A DNA stretch of 64,000 nt from Xenopus tropicalis (Eukaryota > Chordata > Amphibia > Anura > Pipidae). This document shows positions 34,736 through 47,728 of the stretch, in pieces. Where the stretch lies: contig NC_030685.2 in the NCBI RefSeq assembly GCF_000004195.4, positions 53,520,016-53,584,015 on the forward strand. Reading direction: 5' to 3'. Positions within the stretch are counted from its first letter, which is position 1. The number at the start of each line of letters is the position of its first letter. The position numbers were made by a program, and so were the translations under genes. The notes beneath the pieces were generated by a model. That model made no database searches. It saw only the letters and a list, made by a program, of their open reading frames with translations, and was not told the DNA's origin.

Positions 34736-35504
34736 ACATAAAACTGTGATCCCTACAGGCGTGTGTGTATAAGTTCATATCCAATGTGATCATCCCATGG
34801 CACATTAACACAAATTAATATGTCCATCCAGTCAAATAGCGAAATGCATAACAACCCAAGAACTAGTCTGTGGGCATTGTAATGAGATATGCCTAAAACA
34901 TTGACATGTCAGTTATACTGTGGTAGAACAGTACTTCTAACTGGTCATAATGTCATGTAATTATATATGTACAAGGGTAACCTTTAGATTTAGGGATGGG
35001 CCCAAGGGGTTCTTTGAAAGTTACATTTTACTATGGTACTCTAAATTTCCACTATTGTTATGTTTCTCATAAGGCCAGTAAAGGTTGTCGCAAATTAACT
35101 TTATTGATTTATTTACTGAAATACACTGAAAAAAGCATTTGTGTGAGTAGCTAACACAATACACACATTACCAAACACACAAGTTACTGCACTCTCTGAC
35201 ACGATGATATAACACTGCTGTACTGGTTATATAATATCTTGTTCCACTATGGATGAATAACAAATCTTTCCCATATAAGTTGCAGCTTCTGTAATGCAGT
35301 TTATCTCCAGGATAGCTGAAGCTCTGAACAGAGTATTTGTAAGCTTTGTGTTTATTGCTGCAATTTAAAATAAGATTTTTTATATTTAAGTTATAATTTT
35401 ATAAGTTTAACCAGCAAGTGGCTTTGAACTTACAATTTACTGTAGTAGGAACAATTCCAAACATTAAACTTTGGGTAAAACATTTAGAATGATTTCTCCT
35501 GTAC
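34736..35504. other. Intronic DNA, nothing recognised
   Basis: AT-rich, without supported genes or repeat ends. Confidence 0.45.
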
Positions 35505-35838
35505 AGTTGAAATGCTTTATCTAGAAACCTGTTATCACGAAAGCTCTGAATTATCTGAACGCCATCTTACACAGGAGTCTATTTTAAGCAAATAATTCTA
35601 ATTTAAAAAAAAAAACATTTACTATTTCTCTGTTAAAATAAATAAACATACATTACTTTATACTTTTTCATATAACTTGCTTCATGAATCTATAGTGGTG
35701 GCAAAACAATCATAATGAAGTTATTTAATGTTTAAATGCTTAATAGCAGGCTTAGGGTACAGAGATCCAAATTAAAAAGAGATCCCTTATCCAGAAAATC
35801 CCAGGTCCCAGGCATTCTGCATAATATATCCTATACCT
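35505..35838 (-). mobile_element. TACAGGTATGGGA-family repeat, copy 2 (reverse, degraded)
   Basis: Bounded by tgtacagttgaaatgctttatc and tcctatacctg. Its body (gctctgaattatctgaacgccatct, cttcatgaatctatagtggtggcaaaacaatc, agagatcccttatccagaaaat) parallels 28385-28680 and the complement of 41583-41878. Confidence 0.7.
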
Positions 35839-36016
35839 GAATTTTGCTTTGCGTTTTAAAAGCTCTGCAGTCAGACAGGGCTGGTGAGACACCGGGAAAA
35901 AACCAAGTGAGCCCCAGAACCTTGTAGTCCCTACAGACCCAGACTCAATCCCTACTGACCTGTCTCCCCCAACTTTGCCTAGTTAATTATGAGATATGCA
36001 CACTTGGGGGGAGGGG

Positions 36017-36564
36017 CAGGGGTTGTGTAAAATTGACGCGGAAAAAAAACGTGCGATTCGCTAAAGCATTATTGCATGCGTTAAGTCGCATATTGCATGC
36101 GCTAAATAACGCATGATTCACAAACACTTAGACGCGCTAAATATCGCATTAGCCTGTGCGAAAATTAACACCTACTTGGGGCAGGCGGTACTTAAAGAAA
36201 ATTGTGGTTCGTGAGCTTTTGGCAACACAATATGGACTTGGCAGTGGGATTTATTCAAGTATGTGTTGGCCCTAGAGTGATGTAGCCTCCAGTTTGCAGG
36301 GAAATGGTCATTTTCAGAACAGTAGTTTTCCGAAATTAATGGTGTGTATGGCTAATATGGCACACGGCGACAATTTGTGCACGCTGCGTTAATTAGCATG
36401 CGTTGCGTCAAATACCGCACTAAAATAGTCTTCACGACTTAAATAACCCAAACAGCATTGCGTCTAAAGTATCGTTTTAGTGAATCGTGCGTTAAGACGC
36501 TTTAAATTTTTAACGCATGCTATAAATAGCGCTCGTTTTAACGCACCTTAGTGAATCAACCCTG
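36017..36564. mobile_element. Foldback element rich in 'gcgctaaa/ttagcgc' words
   Basis: Ends caggggttgtgtaaaa and tgaatcaaccctg. The interior has inverted arms gtgcgattcgctaaagc / gttttagtgaatcgtgcg and repeated gcatgcg and taacgca words. CpG is well preserved, as in the palindromic MITEs. No target duplication was recognised, so the boundaries are approximate. Confidence 0.5.
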
Positions 36565-39500
36565 TGGTCTGAAAGTTGTGAGAACCTTTGTTTCGTACAA
36601 TTATACTGGTGCGTGTAAGGCCAGCTTTAAATAGATTGATGTTAATAATCTAGATGCATCATTGTTGAAGAATGAACTATTGCACTCCCTCTTTTTACTT
36701 TCTGAGGGTTTTCATTGACAGTGCATTGTCAGTGCTCCTCAGGCTATATATACAGGCAAACAGCTCTCAGTGTAGTGCTTTCACACTGGTCTTAGACTCA
36801 CATCATTTAAAACCATGACATTTTGTGGCACAAGGGAAATTGATTCCTTCCTGTTGTAAGCAATCATTGAACAGAGAGGGTAGCAGCTAGCTAGCTACTG
36901 TCAGTTTAGCCTGAGTTAGTGAATTTGTGTATACCAACCTGAAAACATTTGATTATTTCTTGCATACAATAACTCACTTTATAACTGTGTTTAAGCATGT
37001 GTATATTTTCTGGATTTCACTGTGATGTTATTTTAATTGGGACACAAATATGGTTGAACTCCTTGCTACATGTAATGCTTCCAAAGCCATTATCCTCCTG
37101 TAAACATACAAGCTGTTAATAACAAATCAAACTCCCATCTGTGATTCTCCAGAGCACCAGCCTTAAATTACATGTGGCATTAGCCTCATCAGTGCAGCAC
37201 AGCAGCTTGCTCATTAGATACTGTATGCAGGGGGGGCCTCCAGAGAGAACTTCACGGTATGCTAAAATTCATTTTTTGCTAAAACTTTTTAATGAAATAA
37301 CTAAAAGGTGTATTTGGCCTTGCAAATATGGACGTTCAATTTGTCTAGTCTGATTTCATGATTCTCTCTAAAGGGAAACTGGCTGCTTCAGTGAATAATG
37401 TATTATTTATTGGCTTTAAACAGCATTCACGTAAAGTCATTTTGATTACTTGCCATTTAATTCAATGGAATATTTTAAGCACTGAGACCTGCAAAGTGCT
37501 TTCATAATATAAAATTAAGAAACATATCAACTCTTTAATAATGTGTAGTGAAATAAAAGGGAGCGTGCATTAGCCAATTCCATTAAAATGTTGTTAAAAA
37601 GGTCTGCCATCTTACCCATGCATTCCCCTATTTTTGTATTTGGCCACAAGAGGGCTCTGTTTCACTTTAAAATTTATGGGTGTGGTTAAATATGTACTTG
37701 TCGGAATAGCAATAAATATGCAGGTTTTAAAGCCCCATGGCTTCTTACAAAGAGGAATTATTTAATAAAAAACATATGTCAAATGATACGTATAAAAAAT
37801 AGCGACTGATTAAAGTGCATATGAGGTAACAGATGGAAACATTAATCCCTTATAAGCAAAATAAACATTCAGGGACCCACATAACAGCATGACAAATATA
37901 TGTGATTTTTATGTCAGAAGCAGCTGTCATCAGGAATCATGCACAAACCCTGGGACAATATAAACATTTTTTCCCCTGGTGAAGGAGAAAATGAAAAGGC
38001 TGATACATTTTAGCAATGTTTGATAAAGCTATTTCTATACTTGCACTTTGAGCTATATATTAATTGCCTGCTGTACTAGGTGTGGAGTATAGGGTGCATG
38101 GATACAGGAGCTCTGGAGTTAACATCTGCTTTTTACTCCCAGGGCTCCTATTGTGTGCAGCTCTTACATGTGCACCAAATAAACAGCGTGTCATAATTTC
38201 TTGTGCTGGAACTATCACCATGATAAAAAACACAAGTGATGCCATCACTGACACAAAATGTGCCCATGTTGGTAAACGACATGCAAGCTGTGTTATGTAC
38301 AAATAAGGTGGCTTCAAAAATGTGTCAGTGTTCCCTCTTCGGTTGGTGAACAAGTTTTAAAATGTAGTTTTCTTAATTAAGTGTGATATGTACTCAGAAA
38401 GTGGTTGGGAATACAACTTGAAGAAATAACTTTACAAAATCACCTGTCACATCTGTGGCTCTGATAAATACGCTAAGAGCCATACTTAATGGGTTATTTA
38501 CTATTGCACTGGACGTCTAACACTAAGGGGTGCAAAATCATGCCTCTTAGTAATCATTTAAGAATGATTTGCATATGGAGCATATCTGCACTGTATCTCT
38601 GGACAGATAAAAATCCCAGAGCATATTGCTGGCAGGTGCAATAGAACAGGTGGTAAACAGGCAGTAAGGCTCTATTTCAACCTGTGTTGTCCAATGGTCA
38701 CTAACTTGCTTGCTGAATGATGTGCACGTTAGGGGGTCTGAAGGGAGCAGGACATCTATATGCCTCCCCAACCCACCCCGCATGAATTCAGAGATCCTGA
38801 ATGCAGGAAGTGCTGTATTCATATGTTAAGTACAGGCCCTTTTAAAGCATAAGAACCTTAGCCTCTGGGTGTGCCAATGGGGCAGGGTGCAAAGTGTGAA
38901 AAACACAGTGGCTTGTGTCTGTTCTTTGCACTTTGTACCTTGCCCGATTCATGGAAAATGACCCCTTTTGTGTATTTACTTTTTTTTTTAATTTTATCTC
39001 TCCCAGCTATGTTCTTAGAAAGGACTTAAAAAGGTCACCTTCCTGACAGGGCACATCATGCTAAGCATGCTTTGCAACAACGTTGTAACTGTTCTTTATC
39101 AATAATATACACACATATATATATATATATTCAAATACATGAACACGCTAACTGTAAACCTGGATATCAAGGCTAACTGTAGCCCTAATATCTCTTAATC
39201 TCTTAAAGGCATTACATGAATTTATCACTGCAATATTTGATTTTATTCTTTAGTAGTAGGAGGGTACGTTTACTTGCTATTTCCCCAATCAACTTAACTC
39301 AATGATTGCCTGATGTACTCCATAAATAGCAACACAGTACTATTTACTTCTGTTTTTGTCTGACGTGTGCCACACTGCAATGTTAGACACAGTATGTAAG
39401 GATCTCTTAGTACAGACAGTGCTTTCCTGATTCAGATATTGATGATGGAAAAGAGATAACACTAAATCCACTGGTTCCACTGTGCACGTGTCTGGCAGAC

Positions 39501-39900
39501 TTTTAAAACCTGTTGTTGTCCAAAGAAAGAAAATGGTATGACTCAGATGCAACCCTCTTTTCAAGGGTGTAGAAATGTGTTTACTTAGGGTTCAAGTGCA
39601 TGACTTATTTTATATGTTGTTTTCTCATAAGAAACAACAAGGGTGATGATGAGCTAACTTCTGGCTCCTTGACTACAAGGCCCTGCTTTGTGTTAGTGCC
39701 GCTGATTGTTCTTTGTGTTGAGGCAAGTGGTTTTAATACGAGTGTTCATGGAATGCCTGCTTGTGGTTGGGTTGTATCGTCCCTCTAGCAGGAAAGCATG
39801 ATATGAAAAAGCTCGCAATTAGGTTTTATAAGCTTAAAAACAAATGTTTATGTATGTTTTCAATTTTTCCCCACAGCTGAATGAATTTGGCACTTGTTGG
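36565..39900. other. Intronic DNA, possibly with conserved noncoding segments
   Basis: Largely free of recognisable transposons, in contrast to its surroundings. A (TA)n microsatellite lies at 39109-39130. A repeat-like foldback (gcagggtgcaaagtg / cactttgtaccttgc) lies at about 38882-38944. No coding exon supported. Confidence 0.4.
39109..39130. repeat. (AC/AT)n microsatellite
   Basis: acacacatatatatatatatat: a short compound dinucleotide repeat. Confidence 0.85.
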
Positions 39901-41023
39901 TTAAACAGGGCAAGATCTGCAGTCACAGGCCCATAAATTGAAAAAAATATTTAGACTAATGCTATATAGATGGCTTTTCATAATGACTAATTACAGGGAG
40001 AATGTCATTCGAAATGTAAAGGAACAGAGGCATATTCATTACCATAATTAATCATGTTTACATTGGATAATGTTCTTATATCACTATAACTACACAGTGT
40101 AGTACATGTCATATGCGCAGAAAACGAATGCTCATATGACATGCCAATAAACATGAACCAGTTTTAAACAGGAAGATCCCCCTCCTAATATCTCTCACAC
40201 TTTCAAACCACTAAGGGAAGATAAAATATAGTTATATCAATAGAGATACTAGCATCAAATACAAGGCACAGCCAAGTTATTACAGAGAAAAAGCTAATTT
40301 GTCATGAAGACAAATCAAGAATTGCTTGTTAAAGTAGGTCTCTGTAGGACATGGCAGTGCAGTTTTTCTGTTTTCCCATATTTGTATTAGTTTGTGCATT
40401 GGTAGAATGAAAGATTCTGCACACTATATCCACACATAAAATGAACCTGCTGAGGTTTAGAATATTAGCTAATTTTTGTCTCTCTTTTCCAGCCTCACTA
40501 TATAGCTATGTAATTAGACACACTTTCTCAAAACCAATCAGATCTCCTTTACCCAGTGAATTACAATAATTAATTACGCTGCCTGGTAGAGCACTTTCTC
40601 AGATCTATAATCCAATCAGCAGTTAAGCAGCTTTGTAAAATAATGCTCTTCAGACTCTGTACTTGATGCGTCTCTAATACTGAATTCAGCTTGAGGTAAA
40701 CAGAATCAGACTGTAGGATATTTTCAATGAAATAAAAGGGGATTTAAAGAAAAATCATGTAGCTAAGTAGATGTGCAAAAATGGTCAATTATTTTTAACC
40801 TCATGCTATGAAATCCTGTACCATTAGCACATTAGCAATATTTGCTGGATATTATGAACACCGGGGACACTTGTTCACTGGGGACTCTCGGGCCTCAGGG
40901 AATAAGACAGCTTTAGATACTATGGCAACTGTACTGATTCATTTAATGCACAAGGAGAAATAAACTTGCTTTTGGGTGAGTAAAATTTGATTTTCTCCAT
41001 AGGCATTAGATTAGGGGGCTGAC
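39901..41023. other. Transposon-free AT-rich intronic DNA
   Basis: Contains several homeodomain-type TAATTA/ATTA words (for example tgactaattacag, ccataattaatc, caataattaattac) and a perfect 11-bp inverted pair catgtcatatg / catatgacatg (about 40106-40144). No repeat or gene identified. Confidence 0.3.
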
Positions 41024-41133
41024 CAGGGGTGCTGCTGCCATGAGGCAATTTGAAAAATACTTAATGTGGGGGGAGTGAGGGGGCGGCATCAGCTTGGCCG
41101 CCTCAGGTGGCCAGGACCCCTAAGGCGGCACTG
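41024..41133. mobile_element. Short hAT-like MITE (110 bp)
   Basis: Starts CAGGGGTGCTGCTGCC and ends CCCTAAGGCGGCACTG. The flanks gggctgac (41016-41023) and gggctgat (41134-41141) form an 8-bp duplication matching at 7. Confidence 0.8.
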
Positions 41134-41582
41134 GGGCTGATTTAAATTAAACTGAATCATTGTTGTGTTTATAAAATGGCACGATAATGCAGTTGGACTA
41201 AAATTTTGAGTTTACGTTCAAAAATAGCCATTTTATGAGCATTGGCCCTCATTCTTGTAAAACAATAATGGGTTTCACTTAAAAATGTGTAAAATAAAAA
41301 ACATAGATGGTATTAACTTCCCTTTGAAAGTGTATGACATAGAAAACAGTGAGATGATTAACTTCCCCTTGAAAATGTGTCAAGAACAGGCTATCAATAA
41401 CTATTCTATTCCTGGACTATTCTGAGCCTCCATAGGACTCAATGGTACTCGACAGATCAAACCTGACATTTCTTTTGTTTTGATAAAAAAAATTAACTAA
41501 ACGTTAATAAATCATGATTTAAAATATTTTCAAAAAACTGAATTTCTGAAAAACTCCAAGAAACAATATCTGAAAAATCGAG

Positions 41583-41878
41583 TACATGTATGGGACCTGT
41601 TATCCAGGGATCTTTCCATAATTTGGATCTCCATAACTTAATCTGTTAAAAATCATTTAAATATTGAATAAACCCAATAGACTTGTTTTGCCCCCAATAA
41701 GGATTAATGATATCTTAGTTGGGATCAAGTACAGGGTACTGTTTTATACTTACAAAGCACAAATTCATTTTTAAAAATTAGAATTATTTGCTTATAATGG
41801 AGTCTATTGGAGATGGCCTTTCCGGAATTCGGAACTTTCTGTATAATGGGTTTCTGGATAAGGGATCCCATACCTGTA
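41583..41878 (+). mobile_element. TACAGGTATGGGA-family repeat, copy 3
   Basis: Starts tacatgtatgggacctgttatcc and ends gataagggatcccatacctgta, an imperfect terminal inversion. The middle has acccaatag.cttgttttgcc and tatcttagttgggatcaagtaca. It is the most complete copy in the window. Confidence 0.85.
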
Positions 41879-42660
41879 CTGGTGAAAACCCATTTGTAAA
41901 TCTTGAAAATATCTAAAAGTAAAAAAAAATGACTTTTTCTCAAAATTGTTTAGTAAATGTGCTCCTTAGTATTTGACCAAAAGTTATGGCAATGTTTGGG
42001 AGAGAGAGGGGATTGTGCAGATGCAGTGGTGTCAGTAACAGTGTGCCCTATTCCTTTAGTGCTAATACTTTAGGGGAACTATTGCTACATTTATATCCAG
42101 CCTGGTGGCAATGCCAATGTTTGCTAGCACCCATGCATGCACCCATGCTCTGCATTAGAGCAGGCTGGATGGGAGCACTGGCACTCCACAAGAAGCAGCA
42201 AGTTGCTAAAAGCATGAATAGGAGCAAGAACCTTTTGTGAACAGTGTCACTTCTCGCTCAGGTTAGTGTATGTTGTTCTATGTCCATGCAGCTGTTCTGG
42301 ATTTCTTCTAGACCTTAAGGAACAAGCGTCCATTTAAAGGGGATCGAAATTAAAAAAAAATAAAGTGATGGAAACTTATTTAGGGCACTTCAGACATTTG
42401 CAACAGATATTTATTTCCTATTTTTAATGGTTTCTGAGTTTTATACTGCTTGGCAGGCTTTAGCTCAACAATTCTTTTTGAAGGCTCTGAGTGTCAGCAG
42501 TCCTAACAGATATGTACTTCTGGCATTTAGTTAACCCTCTGGTTGTTGACTCTCAGCTGAGCCAAAACCCTGGTGTTAGCCGTCTAAATATGCAAATAAA
42601 CAACATCTAAAATCATATTTATGCAAGGGTTATAAGACAGTTTTGCTCTTAACAGAGAAA
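41879..42660. other. Intronic DNA with a lone TTAA-MITE end
   Basis: At about 42335 the sequence tttaaaggggatcg matches the left end of 24076-24607, but no right end follows. Nothing else recognised. Confidence 0.35.
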
Positions 42661-42905
42661 GAATGGTACAGTCACTGGGGGTGGTGCCAAATGTTAGGTA
42701 CCCTCTAATGATTCTAATTGCTTACCTGAGACCCCCACTGGTGCATCAGCCCAGGGTACACCTGTAGGAGCATTATGTGGCTTCTTCATTCTCCCCTGCG
42801 GCCCCAGGCTGGGTGCACATTAAGTTTGGCATTTGACTTTACTGTGCAGGAACACCCCAACCGGAACAGAAAGCAGACATAGAAAGAAAGACATGGTGGC
42901 TTCTG

Positions 42906-43780
42906 CAGCAGTGTAGGGACCCATAGGGTTAAGCTCCCTATGGTGTTATCCCTTATCTTTTCCTTATCTGTGCTGTTATAGGGCAGAGCCCTCTACACTC
43001 AGATTACAGTTATTAAGCTACTCCTAATAGGTTTAGCCAGGTTGACCACTCCCCTTGGCAGACTATATAGTGTCTTGCACAAGGAAGTGTCTTCCTCTCT
43101 GGCTGCTGTTGTCTCAGGCTTCACGTCATTGAGCCTGAGGCATAAGGCCCCAGTAAAGAGAACCAGCCATTTCTAAAGTCGGGGAATGAGAACAAGCCAG
43201 CACAGTCAGATTTATATAATAGCACCCTCTAGAAGTGGTGAGAACAGTCAGCTTATCTAGAAAGGGCAGTTAATAGCCCCAACCAGGAGTTGTAAAAGGG
43301 TTTAGCCTACCCCGGCTCTGTTGTCGTTCTTTAGGGGCCGGTTTTATTAGACGCCAGGTACCAGTGTTAGGAGCTCTCCCCTGGACCACAGTCGGCCGGA
43401 ATACTCCCTTCTGAAAGGTCTTCACCTCGGGTATCAGCTAATCCTCTGTGCATCCTCCAAGTGGGGTATTCTGTTCCTTGAGTGTCACATCTGCTATATC
43501 CATTGTGACCAATTCCTATACTGCTGTGACTGTGAGTATATACCCTGCTGCACTATCCAGTTGCTTTGTACAATAAACCAGTTATTATTGCATCATAAGA
43601 ATCCTCTGGCGTCCATCTTTTATTATTTGCACCACACACCTCAGCTAGTGGTAGTTCAACTACACTCTCGCTCCATCTTAATTCTCCCATATAGCGGAGG
43701 CTCACTCCTTTGTATTAAGTGTCGCATGTAACCCATGCTCTCCATTATACTACTAGCCTGGATTTGTCCTTAAATAGGTC
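42906..43780 (+). mobile_element. LTR-like sequence, probable solo LTR or remnant
   Basis: Begins tgtagggacccatagggttaagc. It has a TATA-like actatatag at about 43064 and an AATAAA at about 43573 followed by a T/G-rich stretch, then agcggaggctcactcctttg and cccatgctct at about 43695-43740. The promoter, polyadenylation signal and downstream order resemble an LTR. Diverged relatives of its parts occur at 54870 and 55922-56010. No paired LTR or internal genes were found. Confidence 0.4.
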
Positions 43781-43884
43781 AAATAGGTGTTACAGCAGTA
43801 TCATGGTATGTTTAGTTTTCAGCAAACAGGAGCACCAAGGTCTTAGGTAAGCAAATTCCTAACAATTTGGCAGCCCCTTGTGAA

Positions 43885-43912
43885 TATCATTACCTTTCCT
43901 TCTCCTTTAATT
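43885..43912. mobile_element. Right-end fragment of an AAGGAGAAGGAAAGG repeat
   Basis: atcattacctttccttctcctttaa: the terminal arm only, preceded by ccaaggtcttaggtaagcaaattcc, which also belongs to the family's long variant (compare 19921-20115). Confidence 0.45.
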
Positions 43913-44122
43913 TTTGTATACAGGTTTTTGAGTTTGCTTCTAGGGGATTTCATGCAGAATTGTCTTTATCTCTCCTTACCATTAATATTTGGTGAACTGT
44001 AAAAGTTGTTTAATCCTTAAGATTCTTTAGTGGTTTTTTATGCCTCCACGGCTATGTGTATATTTCTTAATACATTTTCTCTACTTGCTTCTCTCAATAC
44101 CTGCGGCCACTTTAAGCTTTAA

Positions 44123-44539
44123 AGGAACAGTAACACCACAAAATGAAAGAGCTTTAAAGTAATAAAAATATAATGTACTGTGGCCCTGCACTGGTAAAAC
44201 TGGTGTGTTTGCTACAGTAACACTACTATAATTTATATAATAAGCTGCTGTGTAGCCACGGGGGCAGCCATTCAAGATGGAAAAAAGGAGAAAAGGCACA
44301 GGTTACATAGCAGATAACAGATAAGTTCTGTAGAATACAATAGTGTTTTATCTGTTATCTGCTATGTGCCTGTGCCTTTTCTCCTTTGAATGACTGCCTC
44401 CATGGCTACATAGCAGCTTATTTATATAAATTATAGTAGACTTTCTGAAGTAAACACACAACTTTTACCAGTGTAGGGCAGCAGCACATTATATTTTAGT
44501 TACTTTTATACACTTTCATTTTTTGGTGTTACTGTTCCT
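44123..44539. mobile_element. TTAA-flanked MITE, AAGGAACAGTAACACC family, copy 2
   Basis: Flanked by TTAA at 44119-44122 and 44540-44543. Perfect outer arms aaggaacagtaacacca / tggtgttactgttcct. The inner foldback pairs around atagcagataacagataag. Closest relative is 51475-52852. Confidence 0.92.
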
Positions 44540-44543
44540 TTAA

Positions 44544-45268
44544 AGCAGGGATTCAAACATTCATTAATAAAACTCATGGCAAGATAAAAAAAAAAGCCTG
44601 AAGGAACCCTGCATTGCTTACCTTGGCCCCATACATCTAGTACTGCTCATAACTCTCAGCTGTGCAGACCAACTGCTGCTTAATGGAAACAAACCCAGCG
44701 GGAAAAGCAGCAAAGTTAAGTAAAATCGTCCACTGCGGCTGAATAAAAGCGCCACTATAAATTAGAATTTTCATTCTGCTTAGTTCAGGTGAATAATAGA
44801 ATTTTACAGTTTATAAGAGTAGGCTATGGTCAGATTCAGGAGACTGTCCATAGCAATGCTACTAAACCATGGTAACCATCAGCAGGTAGCATTTACTGGG
44901 CAGCTGTCTGCACAAACAAATGATGTTATCATGCTGCTATGGGATACTAGATGTGGGCAAACATATCATACTCAGATGGAACTGTGAGTGTAACTTCTGA
45001 AGAATGGACTCTATTACAGAAGGAGAGCCTCATTGCCACAGTACTGTCGTGTTAAAAGGGAGGAAATTTCTCACTACCTCCCATTCAAACAACAGATAAT
45101 GAAATTGCCCAGGACCTTAACCCCAGCACAGCACACTAGTAAACAGTCCTGACCAATCAAAACAGACATTATGATTTAAACCTGGCCCATCAATCATAAA
45201 AGCAAAATAATAGCATTGATATCGACCCATACAGGATCTCAGATCTCTAAGCCCATATTCCACTGAGT
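44544..45268. other. Intronic DNA, nothing recognised
   Basis: No gene or repeat ends supported. Confidence 0.45.
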
Positions 45269-45272
45269 TTAA

Positions 45273-45728
45273 AGGAGAAGGAAAGGCTAATAAAGAGTTA
45301 ATCTCAAGCTGCAGGCATACCTTCAGTTCTCTCAATAGTGCCCTTAAGTCTCCCCATATTTCTCCTGTTTAGATGATCAGAAGCCAAACAGGAAGAAAGA
45401 ACGCTGAGCTCTGTAAAAAAGTTCCCATAATGCCTCGCTCCTGCACCAAGATCAAGACTGGTGTACATGCTCAGTTTGTAAGACTATGAGGAAGGCTCCT
45501 GCTGATTGGCTCAGATTCACATTCCTAAGGGGGGGGGAGTGAGTTCTTAGCATTCTTAAAGGAGGGGGAGCAGGAGAAGGGAGAGAGCTGCGCGTTTCTG
45601 GCACAGGAAAATAGACACAACAAATCTTTTAACAGAGAACTCAGTGCAGCATTTCTGTGAGTGCTTATGGCTGTATTTACATAGACCTTTCTGATAAAGC
45701 TTACTTAGTTTTTACCTTTATTTCTCCT
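45273..45728. mobile_element. TTAA-flanked MITE, AAGGAGAAGGAAAGG family, copy 2
   Basis: Flanked by TTAA at 45269-45272 and 45729-45732. Left arm aaggagaaggaaaggctaa, right arm tacctttatttctcct. Shares its inner sequence with 34305-34731 (opposite orientation) and 29085-29335. Confidence 0.88.
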
Positions 45729-45732
45729 TTAA

Positions 45733-47269
45733 GATTTGTGTCTCAGAAAAAAAGAAATATAATGCCATGCCCATGGCCACAAAGAAAAATACAAGAAGTG
45801 ACATAGGAAATGAATGCTAGTCCAACCAAGTCCAGTAATACTTGCTTTTAGTAACCTACTGCAATCACTACCCCACTTGTTATACATGGGGCTACCAGCC
45901 CCAATACCAGTAATACGGAGAGTCATTTGTGTCACACCCCACTGCACCACCTACATCATCAGTTTTAGGGCTTTGTATTTGTTTCAGGCACCCCCTGCCA
46001 CTTTGAAAAATAAGGCAGATTTTTGACCACCATTGTTAATAGAGCCAAGCAGATGTCACATAAATCATTAAACTTCCTACTTACTATACACCAATAATTG
46101 TTTCTTTATTAAAGTCACTGGGCTTCTGGGCAACTCATGTGTTACACTGTGAACAAGTCCACAGACAAGAAATCTACATGTAACACTGTGTCCTTTGTAA
46201 TGTAGAATTGTTATAGTTATAGACATGGTAGATAGGCCCAAACATTATCTATAAAAAGATATGAGAGGCAGAAGAAAATCCCACGCTCAAATGGCATAAA
46301 GCAGAAAGTCTAGACAGTGGCAGTGAGATCAACCTCAATTTCTCTATTAAATTGAAGTATGATTATTCTGTGTTCCGCCCACTGACAGATCATTTCTGTC
46401 ACTAGGAGAAAGAGCACCTAAAAATGTTTAAATATAGAATGGTTACATCCTGTACACTGACAAAGGTTCTCCTACTGTATTTTCATTGCCACACTGAAAA
46501 ATGCTTCTCCCTTGCAGCACGATGTATCTGCTGGGCACCAATAAATTACAGCATTTATATGTCAAGAATAAATGCATATATTGATCTCCCTTACAAAAGG
46601 TTACTGCTGTACACTGGCTGTTGAGCTGGCAACATTATACATTGCATAAAATCTAGCACAATCTCTTCTCTAGTGAGGCCGTGGGAAGACAGGGAAAGAA
46701 AAATTACATTGAGAGGACAATCCAAAAATAACATTCATCCTCAAAAAATGTATCTATTTCTTTGCAAGCAGCTATTTTATTCCACTTTCTTTTCCCTTTT
46801 ATAGTCTTACATTTGATATGGTTTTGTAGGTATACTGTCATACACAAAGACAACGCCCTAATTTACAAAAACTGAGGTTGCCTTGTTTTTTTTTTTCTTT
46901 TTGCTGCTAACCCCTGTGCTATTTGCATTTAGTGGCCAAAAGTGCATTCCTAGAATGGTATGGAAATAGTTCTACCTTTTCTGTTTGCGGCACAGCCTGA
47001 TCAGTAGTGCTGGATATAGGAGGAATGTTGGCCAGCACATAGGCATAGCCAGCAAGAGGGAGTGGTTAACAGCACCTTTATCACTTGTAGTATCACTTCT
47101 CACCAGTTTTGCAAGAATTTAAGCTTTTATACAGACTGCACTAAAACCTGAAACATATAAGGGTATTCCAGTTCTTTAAGAGGAACCCTGACTCTTGTAC
47201 CTGTGTAACCATTTACCAAGTAAAGTCCTAACAGCAAAATCACAGAACCTTTAGTTTTCATTCACTTAC
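45733..47269. other. Intronic DNA, nothing recognised
   Basis: A T run lies at about 46886-46900. No repeat family or alternative exon could be supported. Confidence 0.45.
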
Positions 47270-47379
47270 CTTTAACACAGTGACATTCCAAGCAAAGCTT
47301 TCAATGGCTTTGTTGAGTTTTCTTCCTTTGATTCCCTCCTTGGTCCCTAGACTGTGCAGTTCTTCGTGAAATTCCATTC
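47270..47379 (-). CDS. Coding exon (penultimate) of the same gene
   Basis: A 110-nt exon on the minus strand, entered after one base of a split glycine codon and ending in phase 0. The acceptor reads ttcttcttgaag and the donor is a consensus gtaagtg. It encodes 36 full codons, beginning [15 protein letters not shown] and ending AWNVTVLK. The segment is charged and helix-prone, with a basic patch (KEGIKGRK) in the middle. It joins in phase to the last exon 21 kb away. No catalytic or metal-binding motif is evident. Confidence 0.9.
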
Positions 47380-47570
47380 CTTCAAGAAGAACAAGGTAAT
47401 TAAAAGGGGTTGTGTGTTTTAAAACAAAAATTTAAATTGTATATATGTATAAACTAGAATACTTAAACAAGAAGTAATACTGTACCTTTTCACAATAGGA
47501 TAGTGCCTTCATGGATCGCCCTATGCACAATCCATAATTGGAGAACTCAAACCTCTGAATAGATGCTACT

Positions 47571-47605
47571 GTACAGTGCTGCGTACATAAGTAGCGCTTT
47601 ATAAA
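47571..47605 (+). mobile_element. Retroposon 3'-tail fragment
   Basis: gtacagtgctgcgtacataagtagcgctttataaata matches the conserved 3' tail also seen at 31590-31625. Only the tail is present. Confidence 0.5.
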
Positions 47606-47728
47606 TAAAGATATACATACATACATATGTTGGTACCAGGTGCTGTGCCACAAGGGTCATATATACATGCATAAAGGAAGTACCAGGAGCATGCTGAAAA
47701 AAGTGATGCAAGACTTATTTTTTTCCAA

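Noticed and set aside
36017..36564. hAT assignment for the foldback element
   Set aside because: The ends look like CAGGG...CCCTG, but the flanking 8-mers (gggagggg and tggtctga) do not match. The superfamily is left open.
42335..42360. TTAAAGGGGATCG resembling the left end of the 24076-24607 MITE
   Set aside because: No matching right end within a reasonable distance, so it is mentioned only as a lone end.
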